Source: Acidobacteriota bacterium (GTDB lineage Bacteria > Acidobacteriota > Thermoanaerobaculia > Multivoradales > Multivoraceae). From it: DNA of 37,586 nt. The position numbers and the translations under genes are program-made. Of this stretch, positions 16,786 through 25,013 are shown one piece after another. Location: positions 1 through 37,586 of the forward strand of contig JAJCXN010000057.1 in assembly GCA_029263415.1 (NCBI GenBank). The letters run 5' to 3'. Positions within the stretch are counted from its first letter, which is position 1, and every line of letters starts with the position of its first letter. The notes under the pieces were generated by a model, which was not told the DNA's origin, ran no database searches, and saw only the letters and a list, made by a program, of their open reading frames with translations.

Positions 16786-19443
16786 TCAGTCCGCGGTCAG
16801 GGTCACACTTGGGTCGACTCTTGAGGCCTTCCACGTCGGTACAAATGCCGCGCTCAGAGAGGCGAGTGCGAAGAGAGACGCGGCTCCGAGGAGCACCACT
16901 GGATCGGGGTCGCTCATGCCGGGCACCGCTTGGCCGATCAGTACCGACACAACTGCTGCCGCGATCAAGCCGCCAAGCAGAGCGGGAAATATCAAACGGG
17001 CGGATTGTCCAAGCACAAGTCGGCGAACGTCACGACGCGACGCGCCGATGGCAAGCCGCAGTCCAATTTCTGGGTATCGCTCGCGCGTCGTGTGCGCCAC
17101 CACGGCATAGATACCGAGCATCGCCATCACCCCCGCCAAGCCGGCGAAGCCGGTGAGAAGAAGGGCAATCATCCGCTCGGTCCAAACGCTAAAGCGTCGA
17201 GCCTCATTCATCGTAGTCGGCTCCCAGAATGGCAGCGTTGGATCGACTTCGTGCACAGCAGCACGTATAACGCTTGCCATGGCCAGCGGATCTCCGGCGG
17301 TTCGGACGACCAGCACCAACGAGCTGTTGGCTTGGTAGCCCACGGTCACGTAGAGCTCGTCACGAGTGGCGCGACCGGGTCCCGCTTGCAGGACGTCTCC
17401 CACCACGGCCACCACCTCCAACCACGGGCGATCGTTGTGGACTCGCGGCGATCGCGAGCCTAGAGCCCCATGACGGATTTGTCGTCCCACTGCGTCTTGG
17501 TTGGGCCAAAGCCTCTCCGCTAGGGAGTGGCTAACTACTGCTAGCGGACGGTCAGACCATGCCTCCTCGCCTGCAGGCAGGCGACCCGAAAGAACCGGAA
17601 TCTCCATGGTCTCGAAGTACCCTGGAGCAAAGGAGTTCAGGAGCGCCACAGGGGCGTGCCCATCGCGTTCTCGGTCCCCTTCAATCGAGACCTCCTCGCC
17701 GCTTGAAATCAAAGGAACGACGTCAATGGTCCCCGCGGAAAGCACGCCAGGTACAGCACCTACACGCTGAAGCACGCTGCGTATGAGTTCCACCCGTGCT
17801 CCGTCATCTTCGTAGGCCCAAGTGGGAAGAGCTGCGCCGATCACAAGAATGTCATCCGTACGAACTCCAGTTTCAACCTCGTTGAGGTCGAGTAGACGGA
17901 CCAGAGCCAATCCGGATACTCCAACCAACAGTGTGGCAAGCCCCACCTGTGCAGCCACCAACCAGCGTCGACCTCGGCCCGAGAGCACGCGGGAACCCTG
18001 CGTATCCTTTCCAAGGACTCCTTTATCGAGGGCCTGAAGAGTGGTTGGGACTACAACGACGAAACACGAGACCAAGCCCATCAAGACACTCCATGCAAGG
18101 ACTCGGGAATCAAGAGCGAAGCTCACCCAAAACGGGGCCTCGCCAGGCAAGAGATGTGGCAGACCGAGCACAGCGGCCCGCGCTAGCAAGACCGCTCCGG
18201 TGAGGCCGAGGGCAGCCAGCACACCCACTTCGGCAAGCTGTTGGCGCAAGAGACGAGCGCCCCCGGCACCCAGAGCACGCCGCATCGCCATTTCACCGCG
18301 TCGCTCCGTTCCTCGGACCAGCATCAAGCTCGCAACATTGCTGCAAGCCACCAAGAGCACCAGCCCCACCGCCGCCAGCAACAGGAGAACCGCAGCTCCG
18401 AGCGCCTGGGGCACATCCGCCTGCCGCAGTGGATACGCAGTCGCACCGATACCGTCTTTCTTTCCGTTGGCTTGCGCCGCTAGTGCTACCGCGATGATTG
18501 CGCCCTCCGAGCGCGCGGACTGAAGGCTTGCACCCGGAGCCAACCTTGCGATCACGTCGTAGCCGTAGTCCTCCGAATCGGCGGTGCTCGGATCGAAGGC
18601 TAGCGGGATCCAAACGTGTGCGACTTCGGGAAAGTGAAAGCCGGGCGGCGCTACTCCCACGATCACCCGAGCGCGACCATTGAGGCGAAGGGACTGGCCA
18701 AGCACGTCGCCACTGCCGCCGAAGCGCTGCTCCCACAGGGCGTGACTGATCATCACCACGTCTTCGCCGCCTGGCTGTTCTTCGCTCGGAGCAAACTCTC
18801 GGCCCAGAGTTGGCACGAGGCCAAGCACAGAAAGAAAGCCCGGGGACACCACTGCACCTTCGAGGATGTCCGGCCGATCGGGGGTAGCAAGCAGAAAAGT
18901 GTGATCGTCAAATGCAAACATGCCGGTGAACGCTTCGGTACGAGACCGCCACTCATGAAAGTCTGGGAGCGACACATCCATTGACTCAATGTCGGGTGCC
19001 GTCTCCGTCAGCTGCACTAGGGCAGCTGGTTCTGTGTATGGCAGCGGGCGAAGCAGCAGTCCATTGACGATGCTGAAAACAGCTGTGGTGAGACCTATTC
19101 CAATCGCCAGGGTGAGCACTACGGTGATTGAAAGCAGAGGGCGTCGGCGCAAGCTGCGCAGAGCCAAGCGCAGATCGCCACTCAGGCCACGGGTCCATCT
19201 CGATGGGAGTCGAGGGCGGCTCCGCAAGGCCACTGCAGCAACGGCTAGCCCAACGATTGAACGCATGGCGAAGAACATGCGGCCTGCACTTGTACGAACA
19301 CTTGTCCGGGCACTACTCCGATCATTCCACTCGTCTTCAAAGAGGCCCGCCATTTCCTCTCCATAGCGCTCGCGCCACCTACGAGGGAGAGCTCCCAGTC
19401 CGAGGCGATACAGCCAGAAGAGCCAGCGCGGCGGTCGCGTCAT
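16786..19443 (-). CDS. ADOP-type duplicated orphan ABC permease 2 (MacB/FtsX-like)
   Basis: An 885-residue permease starting at the ATG that shares one base with the PadR stop (TAATG). Prefix: WLFWLYRLGLGALPRRWRER, the ADOP cytoplasmic prefix. The first MacB-type unit begins DLRLALRSLRRRPLLSITVV with a TM helix, then a periplasmic core (VVSPGFLSVLGLVPTLGREF, VMISHALWEQRFGGSGDVLG) and an FtsX block (residues about 350-480; ACSNVASLMLVRGTERRGEM). The second unit starts near RRWLVAAQVGLATLLVGVSG and ends with FVPTWKASRVDPSVTLTAD. Compared with permease 1 it is a clear paralogue in all parts but well diverged. No ATPase is adjacent. It should sit in the inner membrane as an efflux- or lipoprotein-release-like permease; the substrate is unknown. 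Confidence 0.92.
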   Translation of the reverse strand: MTRPPRWLFWLYRLGLGALPRRWRERYGEEMAGLFEDEWNDRSSARTSVRTSAGRMFFAMRSIVGLAVAAVALRSRPRLPSRWTRGLSGDLRLALRSLRRRPLLSITVVLTLAIGIGLTTAVFSIVNGLLLRPLPYTEPAALVQLTETAPDIESMDVSLPDFHEWRSRTEAFTGMFAFDDHTFLLATPDRPDILEGAVVSPGFLSVLGLVPTLGREFAPSEEQPGGEDVVMISHALWEQRFGGSGDVLGQSLRLNGRARVIVGVAPPGFHFPEVAHVWIPLAFDPSTADSEDYGYDVIARLAPGASLQSARSEGAIIAVALAAQANGKKDGIGATAYPLRQADVPQALGAAVLLLLAAVGLVLLVACSNVASLMLVRGTERRGEMAMRRALGAGGARLLRQQLAEVGVLAALGLTGAVLLARAAVLGLPHLLPGEAPFWVSFALDSRVLAWSVLMGLVSCFVVVVPTTLQALDKGVLGKDTQGSRVLSGRGRRWLVAAQVGLATLLVGVSGLALVRLLDLNEVETGVRTDDILVIGAALPTWAYEDDGARVELIRSVLQRVGAVPGVLSAGTIDVVPLISSGEEVSIEGDRERDGHAPVALLNSFAPGYFETMEIPVLSGRLPAGEEAWSDRPLAVVSHSLAERLWPNQDAVGRQIRHGALGSRSPRVHNDRPWLEVVAVVGDVLQAGPGRATRDELYVTVGYQANSSLVLVVRTAGDPLAMASVIRAAVHEVDPTLPFWEPTTMNEARRFSVWTERMIALLLTGFAGLAGVMAMLGIYAVVAHTTRERYPEIGLRLAIGASRRDVRRLVLGQSARLIFPALLGGLIAAAVVSVLIGQAVPGMSDPDPVVLLGAASLFALASLSAAFVPTWKASRVDPSVTLTAD

Positions 19444-19787
19444 TATCGTGGTGCTCCTTTGGCTAGTCGCTGCACGTCGGGCCAGGCAGCAACTTGCGAA
19501 AGTCGCTTCGCTTCTGCGCGCAGGGCTTCCTCACCGACCTCCGTCAACTCGTAGTAGCGGCGGCGCCGGTCCTTTGAACTGGCTTGCTGCGGCACAGCAG
19601 CTTCGCGAAGAAGACCCTCGTCTTCCAGTCGCGAGATCAACCGGTACAACCCACCGGGATCCAGGTCCAAGCTACCGCCAGTTCGTTTCCGAACAGATTT
19701 CTTGATTCCATAGCCGTGCTGGCTCTCGTGACTCAAGGCAAGCAGTACGTGGAAGATTCTCGGCCTAAGCGGTGCGTGCAATGTCAC
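19443..19787 (-). CDS. PadR-family transcriptional regulator 2
   Basis: The start is set at GTG 19787 because a perfect AAGGAGG sits 5 bases upstream and the product then begins VTLHAPLRPRIFHVLLALSH, the PadR N-terminus; the longer frame to 19916 lacks this support. The 114-residue product has HGYGIKKSVRKRTGG, DLDPGGLYRLISRLEDEGLL as recognition helix and DRRRRYYELTEVGEEALRAE as wing. Its TAA overlaps the permease ATG by one base, so the pair forms an operon of the same type as at 1421-4472. A perfect 7-bp inverted repeat lies 66-84 bases upstream of the start (19853-19871). Confidence 0.92.
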   Translation of the reverse strand: MTLHAPLRPRIFHVLLALSHESQHGYGIKKSVRKRTGGSLDLDPGGLYRLISRLEDEGLLREAAVPQQASSKDRRRRYYELTEVGEEALRAEAKRLSQVAAWPDVQRLAKGAPR

Positions 19788-20368
19788 TGGTGCCTCCTTC
19801 AGATTCCGCGGCGACGGCAGGAAATTCTCTGCAGCCGTCTTACATCGATGCAGAAAGACTCTATGTCTTTCGACTGTACGCAAAGGAGATGCTTGGGGTT
19901 TCATCATCAACGACACTCTCAGAGTGGAGCCGCGAGCAGGCGCTCTGCTGACTTCTCTCCATGCGACCGGCTAGGGATCGGCTAGGCATCGCTAGGGAGG
20001 AGGAAGAGATCCCCGAGAACCAGCCCCACGCCGGACGAGTGAAGGTCACCAACAAGTTCGACACCATCTGCAACCCGTTGAAGACAACGAGGATCCAACC
20101 TCCAAGCAGGTCCAAGCCCAAGTGCATGGCAACCACATTCACAAGGCTCGCTAGTGGCCACCTCCCACCGATGTTCGCATGGCAACATAAGGAGGAAAGA
20201 GTGCCTACTGCCCCCTACCTCGTTCCGTACTTGAAGGCCCGTCCGGAGCTGCTAGCGCGGACGGAACAAGATGGAGACGCTGTGATCGCGCTTCCATATC
20301 TCTGGACCTCTTGGAGAACAATTGGGTCCGTATCCACACTGACCATTTCCGCTCAAAAGGACTAGAGG
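19788..20368. other. Divergent promoter region between PadR 2 and a lipoprotein gene
   Basis: Contains the palindrome at 19853-19871 on the PadR side. The rest has overlapping weak frames on both strands (for example a minus-strand hydrophobic frame about 19970-20142 and a plus-strand frame ending near 20365), none with a ribosome-binding site or a family I recognise. The right end has AAAAGGA, serving the gene at 20369. Confidence 0.45.
19853..19871. promoter_or_regulatory. Candidate PadR 2 operator
   Basis: GAAAGAC (19853-19859) and GTCTTTC (19865-19871) are exact reverse complements with a 5-base centre (TCTAT). It lies 66 bases upstream of the PadR 2 start. Its sequence differs from the dyad in front of PadR 1, consistent with separate specificities. 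Confidence 0.5.
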
Positions 20369-21625
20369 ATGCTTCTAACTTTCACTTCACCGCTCAAGGT
20401 CGCAATCGGCGTGTGCTTGCTTTGTTCGACCGCATGCACCATGACTCGACCCATAGCAAAGGGCGCGACGCAGCACAACAAAGCTATCCATGATTCAACC
20501 AATCGGACATTGCTGCTGAACATCCTTAGGGCGGCAGACCGGGAGCCGAAGACGTTCACCTCAGTGAGTGGAATCACTGGCAAAGGTAGCGCCAGCCCTG
20601 GCCCCTCGTTTTCGATTGGACTTAGCTCGGACGCGTCAGACAAGCTGAGCTTGCCGTTTCCCCTAAACGGACCGACCTCGGCATTCAGTGTGAAGGTCCA
20701 CGACTCCAAGGAGTTCGCGCAAGGGCTATTCGACCCCGTCAGTACCGAGCAGCTGCTCCACTTCTGGAATCAAGGTTGGTCCCGGACGATGCTTCTACTG
20801 CTCGCCGTGAGCTCTGTCGAGGTCTCTACTTCCGAACCTTGCGAGCGTCTCAGGGCCATGGGCCTTTCAAGCTTGGAGGAGATCCCCGCGCCTCAAAGCC
20901 CTGGTGGTGCCGGATGCAAAGCGAAGTACTGGAACCGGCCAGGGCCGGGACTTGAAGAGGTTCGCCTTTTTGCTCAGGCGATAGCCACCCTCGTACGACA
21001 GGATCGTGTGTCGATAGAACCTGCGGAAGTGTTCTCTGTCGTTGTTACCGCAGCGACGCCCTCGGAGTTGGACAAGCTAGCCTCGTTGGCCTCCAAGCCT
21101 GGGTACTCGCTCTCCGGACTCAAGAGCGACAATGGGGATTCCGTTAATGGGAAGTTCGTCCTCGCATACGAAGTGCCAACCGTCTTTCTCGCCCTTGGCC
21201 CAGACAAGAGCAACCGTGTCGCCTTCGGCGGCAGCTCCGACGGCAGTGACGGCACGTGGTCTATTTCCGGCACTATTCGATCAACCGAAAGTCTGCTCCA
21301 CTACATCGGTCAGATTCACCGCTACCAAGGGGCGGGAAGCCCGCTGCGAATTCCTGATCCTCAACCGGCGATGACCGAAGACCCGACACGGTGCAAGGAC
21401 CGCGCGTTCTTCGAGATCGCCCACAAGCGGTTTGACCGCGACTCCACACTTGTCTCTGTCAAACACAGAGGTAAGCTGTATTCAATCGTCGTCGCCCCTC
21501 GCTCTGAAACCTGCGCCCCAATGACGGGAACCGTTCTCTCCTTCCTGCGTCAAGCATTCTCATTGAACAGCAGTGATTCGGACGCACCGGCCGCAGGACT
21601 AGTGCTAGTCGGCGTCGACGGATAG
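20369..21625 (+). CDS. Putative lipoprotein with LLLNILRA motif
   Basis: ATG with AAAAGGA 8 bases upstream. The 418-residue product has a signal sequence ending LLCSTAC, a probable though not perfect lipobox (C23), so anchoring to a membrane is likely. After it comes HDSTNRTLLLNILRAADREP, a 'nn..LLLNI.RA....P..F' element that I associate with a scattered family of uncharacterised proteobacterial/acidobacterial lipoproteins. The rest is mixed alpha/beta with few landmarks (EVPTVFLALGPDKSNRV, YSIVVAPRSETC). No enzyme motif is seen. It is monocistronic and convergent with the membrane-protein gene at 21671-22819. Coding quality is good; function unknown. Confidence 0.72.
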   Translation: MLLTFTSPLKVAIGVCLLCSTACTMTRPIAKGATQHNKAIHDSTNRTLLLNILRAADREPKTFTSVSGITGKGSASPGPSFSIGLSSDASDKLSLPFPLNGPTSAFSVKVHDSKEFAQGLFDPVSTEQLLHFWNQGWSRTMLLLLAVSSVEVSTSEPCERLRAMGLSSLEEIPAPQSPGGAGCKAKYWNRPGPGLEEVRLFAQAIATLVRQDRVSIEPAEVFSVVVTAATPSELDKLASLASKPGYSLSGLKSDNGDSVNGKFVLAYEVPTVFLALGPDKSNRVAFGGSSDGSDGTWSISGTIRSTESLLHYIGQIHRYQGAGSPLRIPDPQPAMTEDPTRCKDRAFFEIAHKRFDRDSTLVSVKHRGKLYSIVVAPRSETCAPMTGTVLSFLRQAFSLNSSDSDAPAAGLVLVGVDG

Positions 21626-21670
21626 AGCTGAGAACGGATGGTCAGTGCTTACCTTGGTGCCGCTCACGAG

Positions 21671-22819
21671 CTAGCGTCGAATCCATGCTCCAATGTCGTC
21701 TCCGAGAATCTCGTAACGGCTTGTGTCTCGGCGCCGGTTCGGACCAAATGAATAGACAAACGTAAGCCGTCTGCCTCGGCTCTTGCTACAGCGATCCCTC
21801 AACCAATAGGGAGAGTTCCACGGATCCAGAAAGAATCTGGCACGTGCTTCAGGCAGCCCTTGCGCTTCGAGAGCGACGAACTGACCTTCGAGCAGGCCAA
21901 ACTGCTTATACTGATTCAAGAAGGTGTAGAGGCGCTTGTGGCGGTTGCACTCGGTCGTGGCCCTGCCATCCAGGAAGTCGCGCTGGAGAGCACCGGCTTC
22001 TGCTTTGGCAGTTTCAATCAATGCCGGATCCGAAGCGCGCTGAGTCCTGGTGAACCACGCTCCGAGTAGGCCGAGCCCACCGACCAAGGCCGCGATTGCC
22101 AGAATGCTTACCGCAGGCCGCAGGGCACTCAGCCGCCGCGCGTCCACCTCCGGAGCTTGATCGCCCTCCGTGAAAGCCGTTCGAACGCTCGCGACAATTG
22201 CGAAGAGAAAAGCGAGACCGACCATCATCTCTACCCACTCTCCGCTGTGGTCCCAGGGATACTCTGAGTAGAGCGCGAAGGATGCGATAAAGCTTGGAGC
22301 GAGAGCAACAGGAGGCGTGACGACACCCACGCGCGTGAGCATGCTCGCTATTGCCGGAAGCAGAGACAGGACAGGTAGAAGTACTCCATAGCCCAGAACC
22401 ACCGCGTTCATCCCGACCTTGCGCAGATCGGTGGAGATGATGTTGTGAACGTTGAGTTCTTGCTGAAAATTGTTCGCAAGAAAGTACTCAGGTGGCCGGT
22501 AGCCAAGAATACGCTGACCCCACGAGATCTCTTCCATGCCGACCAAGAAGCAGAATAGCCCCACGCCCGCAAGAAACCACAGGCCCTGCCGACTCCGCGA
22601 CCAGTTGCGCCTCGCTGCTACGAAGGCACCTACCGCCGCGAGCAGGAATGCAAAGGTGGTGGCCCACTCAAGCGCCGCGTCTTCTTGTACCAAGAGGTTG
22701 TAGCGCTCTGGAAACTCAGAATGTAGCCACCAGCCGAAAACGAGCACGGCAAAGATGAGCGCGTTTGCAACGATGGCAGCAGGCCACTCCTTTCCCCCGG
22801 TCCAGCGAACTCCCGCCAC
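21671..22819 (-). CDS. Polytopic membrane protein with GspG-like C-terminal domain
   Basis: A 382-residue protein read from GTG 22819 (no good ribosome-binding site; the start is 4 bases after the stop of the antitoxin-like gene). About seven or eight TM helices occupy residues 15-265, with a conserved-looking EEISWGQRILGYRPPEYF plus N-x-QQELNVHN segment typical of a family of uncharacterised membrane proteins. The last 110 residues are soluble: a helix, then DPWNSPYWL (332 on), VYSFGPNRRRD and LGDDIGAWI. This order (DPWGxPY, then SxGxDG, then dDI..W) is the hallmark of the T2SS major pseudopilin GspG C-terminal domain. No N-terminal pilin signal is linked to it, so it is a fusion to a membrane body and not a pilin. 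Function unknown. Confidence 0.8.
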   Translation of the reverse strand: MAGVRWTGGKEWPAAIVANALIFAVLVFGWWLHSEFPERYNLLVQEDAALEWATTFAFLLAAVGAFVAARRNWSRSRQGLWFLAGVGLFCFLVGMEEISWGQRILGYRPPEYFLANNFQQELNVHNIISTDLRKVGMNAVVLGYGVLLPVLSLLPAIASMLTRVGVVTPPVALAPSFIASFALYSEYPWDHSGEWVEMMVGLAFLFAIVASVRTAFTEGDQAPEVDARRLSALRPAVSILAIAALVGGLGLLGAWFTRTQRASDPALIETAKAEAGALQRDFLDGRATTECNRHKRLYTFLNQYKQFGLLEGQFVALEAQGLPEARARFFLDPWNSPYWLRDRCSKSRGRRLTFVYSFGPNRRRDTSRYEILGDDIGAWIRR

Positions 22820-22823
22820 AGAG

Positions 22824-23039
22824 CTACCGCGCCCAAGAGGCGATGCGCTGCCTCATCTGGTCATTGCTGATCGTGTGGCCCGCTGCAGCGTCGCCCAGAC
22901 CGCGGTCAATCATCCTCTCGAAGGCAAGCTCATGCACGAGCTCATCGTAGGAGCTATCTTCCGGCAGGTTGTCGAGCAACCGTTGGACTTCTTCTTTCGC
23001 GGTGCCGGGCTTCGGTCGCGTTGGGGTTTCTGTTGCCAT
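22824..23039 (-). CDS. Antitoxin-like small protein
   Basis: Start at ATG 23039 (GTG two codons earlier possible). The 71-residue product reads EEVQRLLDNLPEDSSYDELV, HELAFERMIDRGLGDAAAG, HTISNDQMRQRIASW, matching the general form of small ParE/RelE-partner antitoxins (LPxDxSxxDv, then xRxxIexGLxDxxAGrxis.eev). No toxin gene of known type is next to it; the following gene, 4 bases downstream and same strand, encodes the membrane protein with GspG-like tail. The gene is therefore either an orphan antitoxin or a regulator co-opted to that operon. The related sequence at 33752-33955 sits before a ParE relic. Confidence 0.7.
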   Translation of the reverse strand: MATETPTRPKPGTAKEEVQRLLDNLPEDSSYDELVHELAFERMIDRGLGDAAAGHTISNDQMRQRIASWAR

Positions 23040-23044
23040 ACCCA

Positions 23045-23260
23045 CTATTCTAGTTCCGCCGACAAGAACGGAAAGTAGAACAGCCCGGCAACGTCGCTAT
23101 GCTTTCCGAAGATCCAACCTGGGCCAACGCCCTTCCAGCAATGGTCGTTGGGGGCCAAAAGTGCCAGCGCAAGCAGGCACCATGGATGAGCCAGACAGCG
23201 AACGGCCAGCCTCCATTCGGACGGTCCCGTTAGATCGCGGTCTAGGTCACGGATAGGCAA
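23045..23260 (-). pseudogene. N-terminal fragment of a membrane protein
   Basis: About 71 residues: RCLAHPWCLLALALLAPNDH, then CWKGVGPGWIFGKHSDVAGL and FYFPF before a stop. This matches the start of a family of integral membrane proteins with an 'NDH.LK...PG..TGKLSDfaGL...P' signature. The family is several hundred residues long with many TM helices; here only the first TM remains, and no continuation is seen in other frames. It reads as a decayed gene. The antitoxin-like gene starts just after it on the same strand, so the break predates or accompanied that insertion. Confidence 0.6.
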
Positions 23261-23727
23261 TCTTCCTCGTTTCTCTTAGGCGCACTTTGGTCACCTCTAG
23301 CTGCTACCTCGGCCTCGAGTTCAGAATGCCAACATGGATACCCCTTCGCCGCCCAATTCGCCGGCTGTTAACCGACGCCTGTTAACCGACGCTTGCCTAC
23401 AGAACAAGGAATACGCCTGATCCCTACTGGAACAGTGCAGAGGCGCAGGGACCTTGGGGCCTCCGTAGTGAGCAGCAATCGCATGTCGCGTCGCACGCAG
23501 TTTCTACGAGTGTCTAGTATGGGTCAGGACCCAGCCTGGCCAAACCACCACACACCGCAGCGCCAGACACCCCAGACGCCAGACACCGGAGCAAGCCAGC
23601 CCATCAGCGCTCAACAACCAGCATTCGAGGAGGTCGTCATCTTGAGACTTGTTGACACCAATACCTTCGGTCGCCTTCATCACGAGCCGCATCGCGGGAC
23701 TAGGCCTCCGATAGGAGAGTTGCCAGC
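23261..23727. other. Non-coding stretch before the WG-repeat gene
   Basis: No frame is convincing. It includes a perfect 14-bp tandem duplication (CTGTTAACCGACGC, 23365-23378 and 23379-23392), whose core GTTAAC is palindromic, and a shorter imperfect repeat of CGCCAGACACC around 23570-23596. The right end has AGGAG before the GTG at 23728. Confidence 0.5.
23365..23392. repeat. 14-bp perfect tandem duplication
   Basis: CTGTTAACCGACGC occurs twice head to tail. Each unit contains GTTAAC. It lies in an intergenic region next to a decayed gene. Confidence 0.9.
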
Positions 23728-24783
23728 GTGGCAGGGACCGTCAAAGGGATCAGCCTCGGACCGGCTCGAAGGAGACCAGTCATAGGCGTGGGTTCGGCCC
23801 TTCGATCCGCGTTTGCAGTCCTGGCGCTGCTGAACTCCGGGGCCTCCTTGGCGGCCAGCAAGAAGTTGAAGTGCGCCTACACACCCAAGGCAAGCGTCGA
23901 CCGTTTCGTTGAACTCTTCAAGCGCTGTGCGGTGCGTGAAGGCGAAGACATTCGCATCCGAAGAAAACACTTGAAAGCGCTCGACTTCGGCACCACCGGT
24001 CTCGCGGACATTTACCTATTCGGAGTGGGTTCGTACTACGTTCTACCAGACGGGACCAAGGCCTCGGTGGTCGCCCACGAAGGGGGTGGTCCTGACAGCT
24101 TCTCCGAAGGTCTTGTGCGAACGTTGGTCGATGGCAAGATCGCCTACCTAAGCGAGAAGTTGGAGACAGTCTTGGTGACGGACTACGACTGGGGCTGGCA
24201 GTTCGACAACGGTACGGCACTGGTGTGCGAGGGATGCCGCCGCGAACCAGCCGGAGAGCATGTGACATGGGTTGGTGGCAAGTGGGGTTACATCGACCAG
24301 CTGGGGAAAGACGTCGTGCCATGGCAAGACACTCTCCGGGAAGCCCGCAGCAAGTTGGAAGAGCTAGCCAACGCGAGAGCAGCGAGTTCAAGCGACGCGC
24401 ACTGGCCTGCAGCGGGTATCTGCGCCCGAGTGAAGGTGGCCCAAGACGAACGGTGCCGCACACTGTTCCCGAGCGATGGGCTCTCAATCCAAGCGGCCTT
24501 GGAGGTATACCTCCAGTCGCAGACCGCGCAACGCAGCCACTCCAAGGAAGACCTCAACGAGGCGGCTGGATTCGTCGGACCACCACACCTTCAGCAAGTG
24601 ACCGATCATCTGGTCCCCAAAGTTGGAGGATTCTTCGTCTACCTGGGCGATACCGACACAACACTACTGCTCGAAAACACAGTCGCCGTCACCGAACGAG
24701 GTCGCCGGGGCTTCCGTTTCCACCTGCAAGACGATGGCGAGATGTGGGTCGTGATATCTCTTGGCGGTTGGCATGCTTGGTGA
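23728..24783 (+). CDS. Secreted protein with a WG-repeat-like segment
   Basis: GTG start with AGGAG 12 bases upstream. A 351-residue product with a basic lead and a signal peptide (FAVLALLNSGASLAASKK). In the middle, FDNGTALVCEGC and GGKWGYIDQLGKDVVPW match the WG (KWG) repeat, where 'GkWGyID..G..V.P' and 'f..G.A.V' alternate; one repeat and parts of others are visible (YDWGWQFDNG). The C-terminal third (QVTDHLVPKVGGFFVYLGDT onward) is separate, of unknown type, ending GGWHAW. Several Cys (CEGCRRE, ICARV, DERCRTLF) suggest disulfides. It acts outside the cytoplasm; function unknown. Confidence 0.72.
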   Translation: MAGTVKGISLGPARRRPVIGVGSALRSAFAVLALLNSGASLAASKKLKCAYTPKASVDRFVELFKRCAVREGEDIRIRRKHLKALDFGTTGLADIYLFGVGSYYVLPDGTKASVVAHEGGGPDSFSEGLVRTLVDGKIAYLSEKLETVLVTDYDWGWQFDNGTALVCEGCRREPAGEHVTWVGGKWGYIDQLGKDVVPWQDTLREARSKLEELANARAASSSDAHWPAAGICARVKVAQDERCRTLFPSDGLSIQAALEVYLQSQTAQRSHSKEDLNEAAGFVGPPHLQQVTDHLVPKVGGFFVYLGDTDTTLLLENTVAVTERGRRGFRFHLQDDGEMWVVISLGGWHAW

Positions 24784-24914
24784 CAATGGAGCTTGGGAGA
24801 AAGCCCATCTGCCGGCAACTCATGCGCCTCGGCTGCAGACGACTCCGGAGCCGTAAAAGCGACAAAGGGGGTCAGGGGCTTCTTAGATCATCAAGCGGAA
24901 CTGGCCCTGCAAGA

Positions 24915-24944
24915 TGGCGCCAGGTGGCGCCAGGTGGCGCCAGG
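24915..24944. repeat. 10-bp tandem repeat, three units
   Basis: TGGCGCCAGG is repeated three times exactly, between the WG-repeat gene and the end of kinase 2. Each unit includes the palindrome TGGCGCCA, so the array could also form stacked hairpins near the transcript ends of the two convergent genes. Confidence 0.92.
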
Positions 24945-25013
24945 TGAATGTTGTTGAGCTTTGACAAGAGGCATCAGAACCTTCTGCAAGATCCGCACGA
25001 GCGAAGTGGGAAC

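Noticed and set aside
19861-20142. Minus-strand hydrophobic frame (about 93 codons) upstream of PadR 2
   Set aside because: No family or ribosome-binding site and overlaps the probable PadR promoter; could be a relic but cannot be supported.
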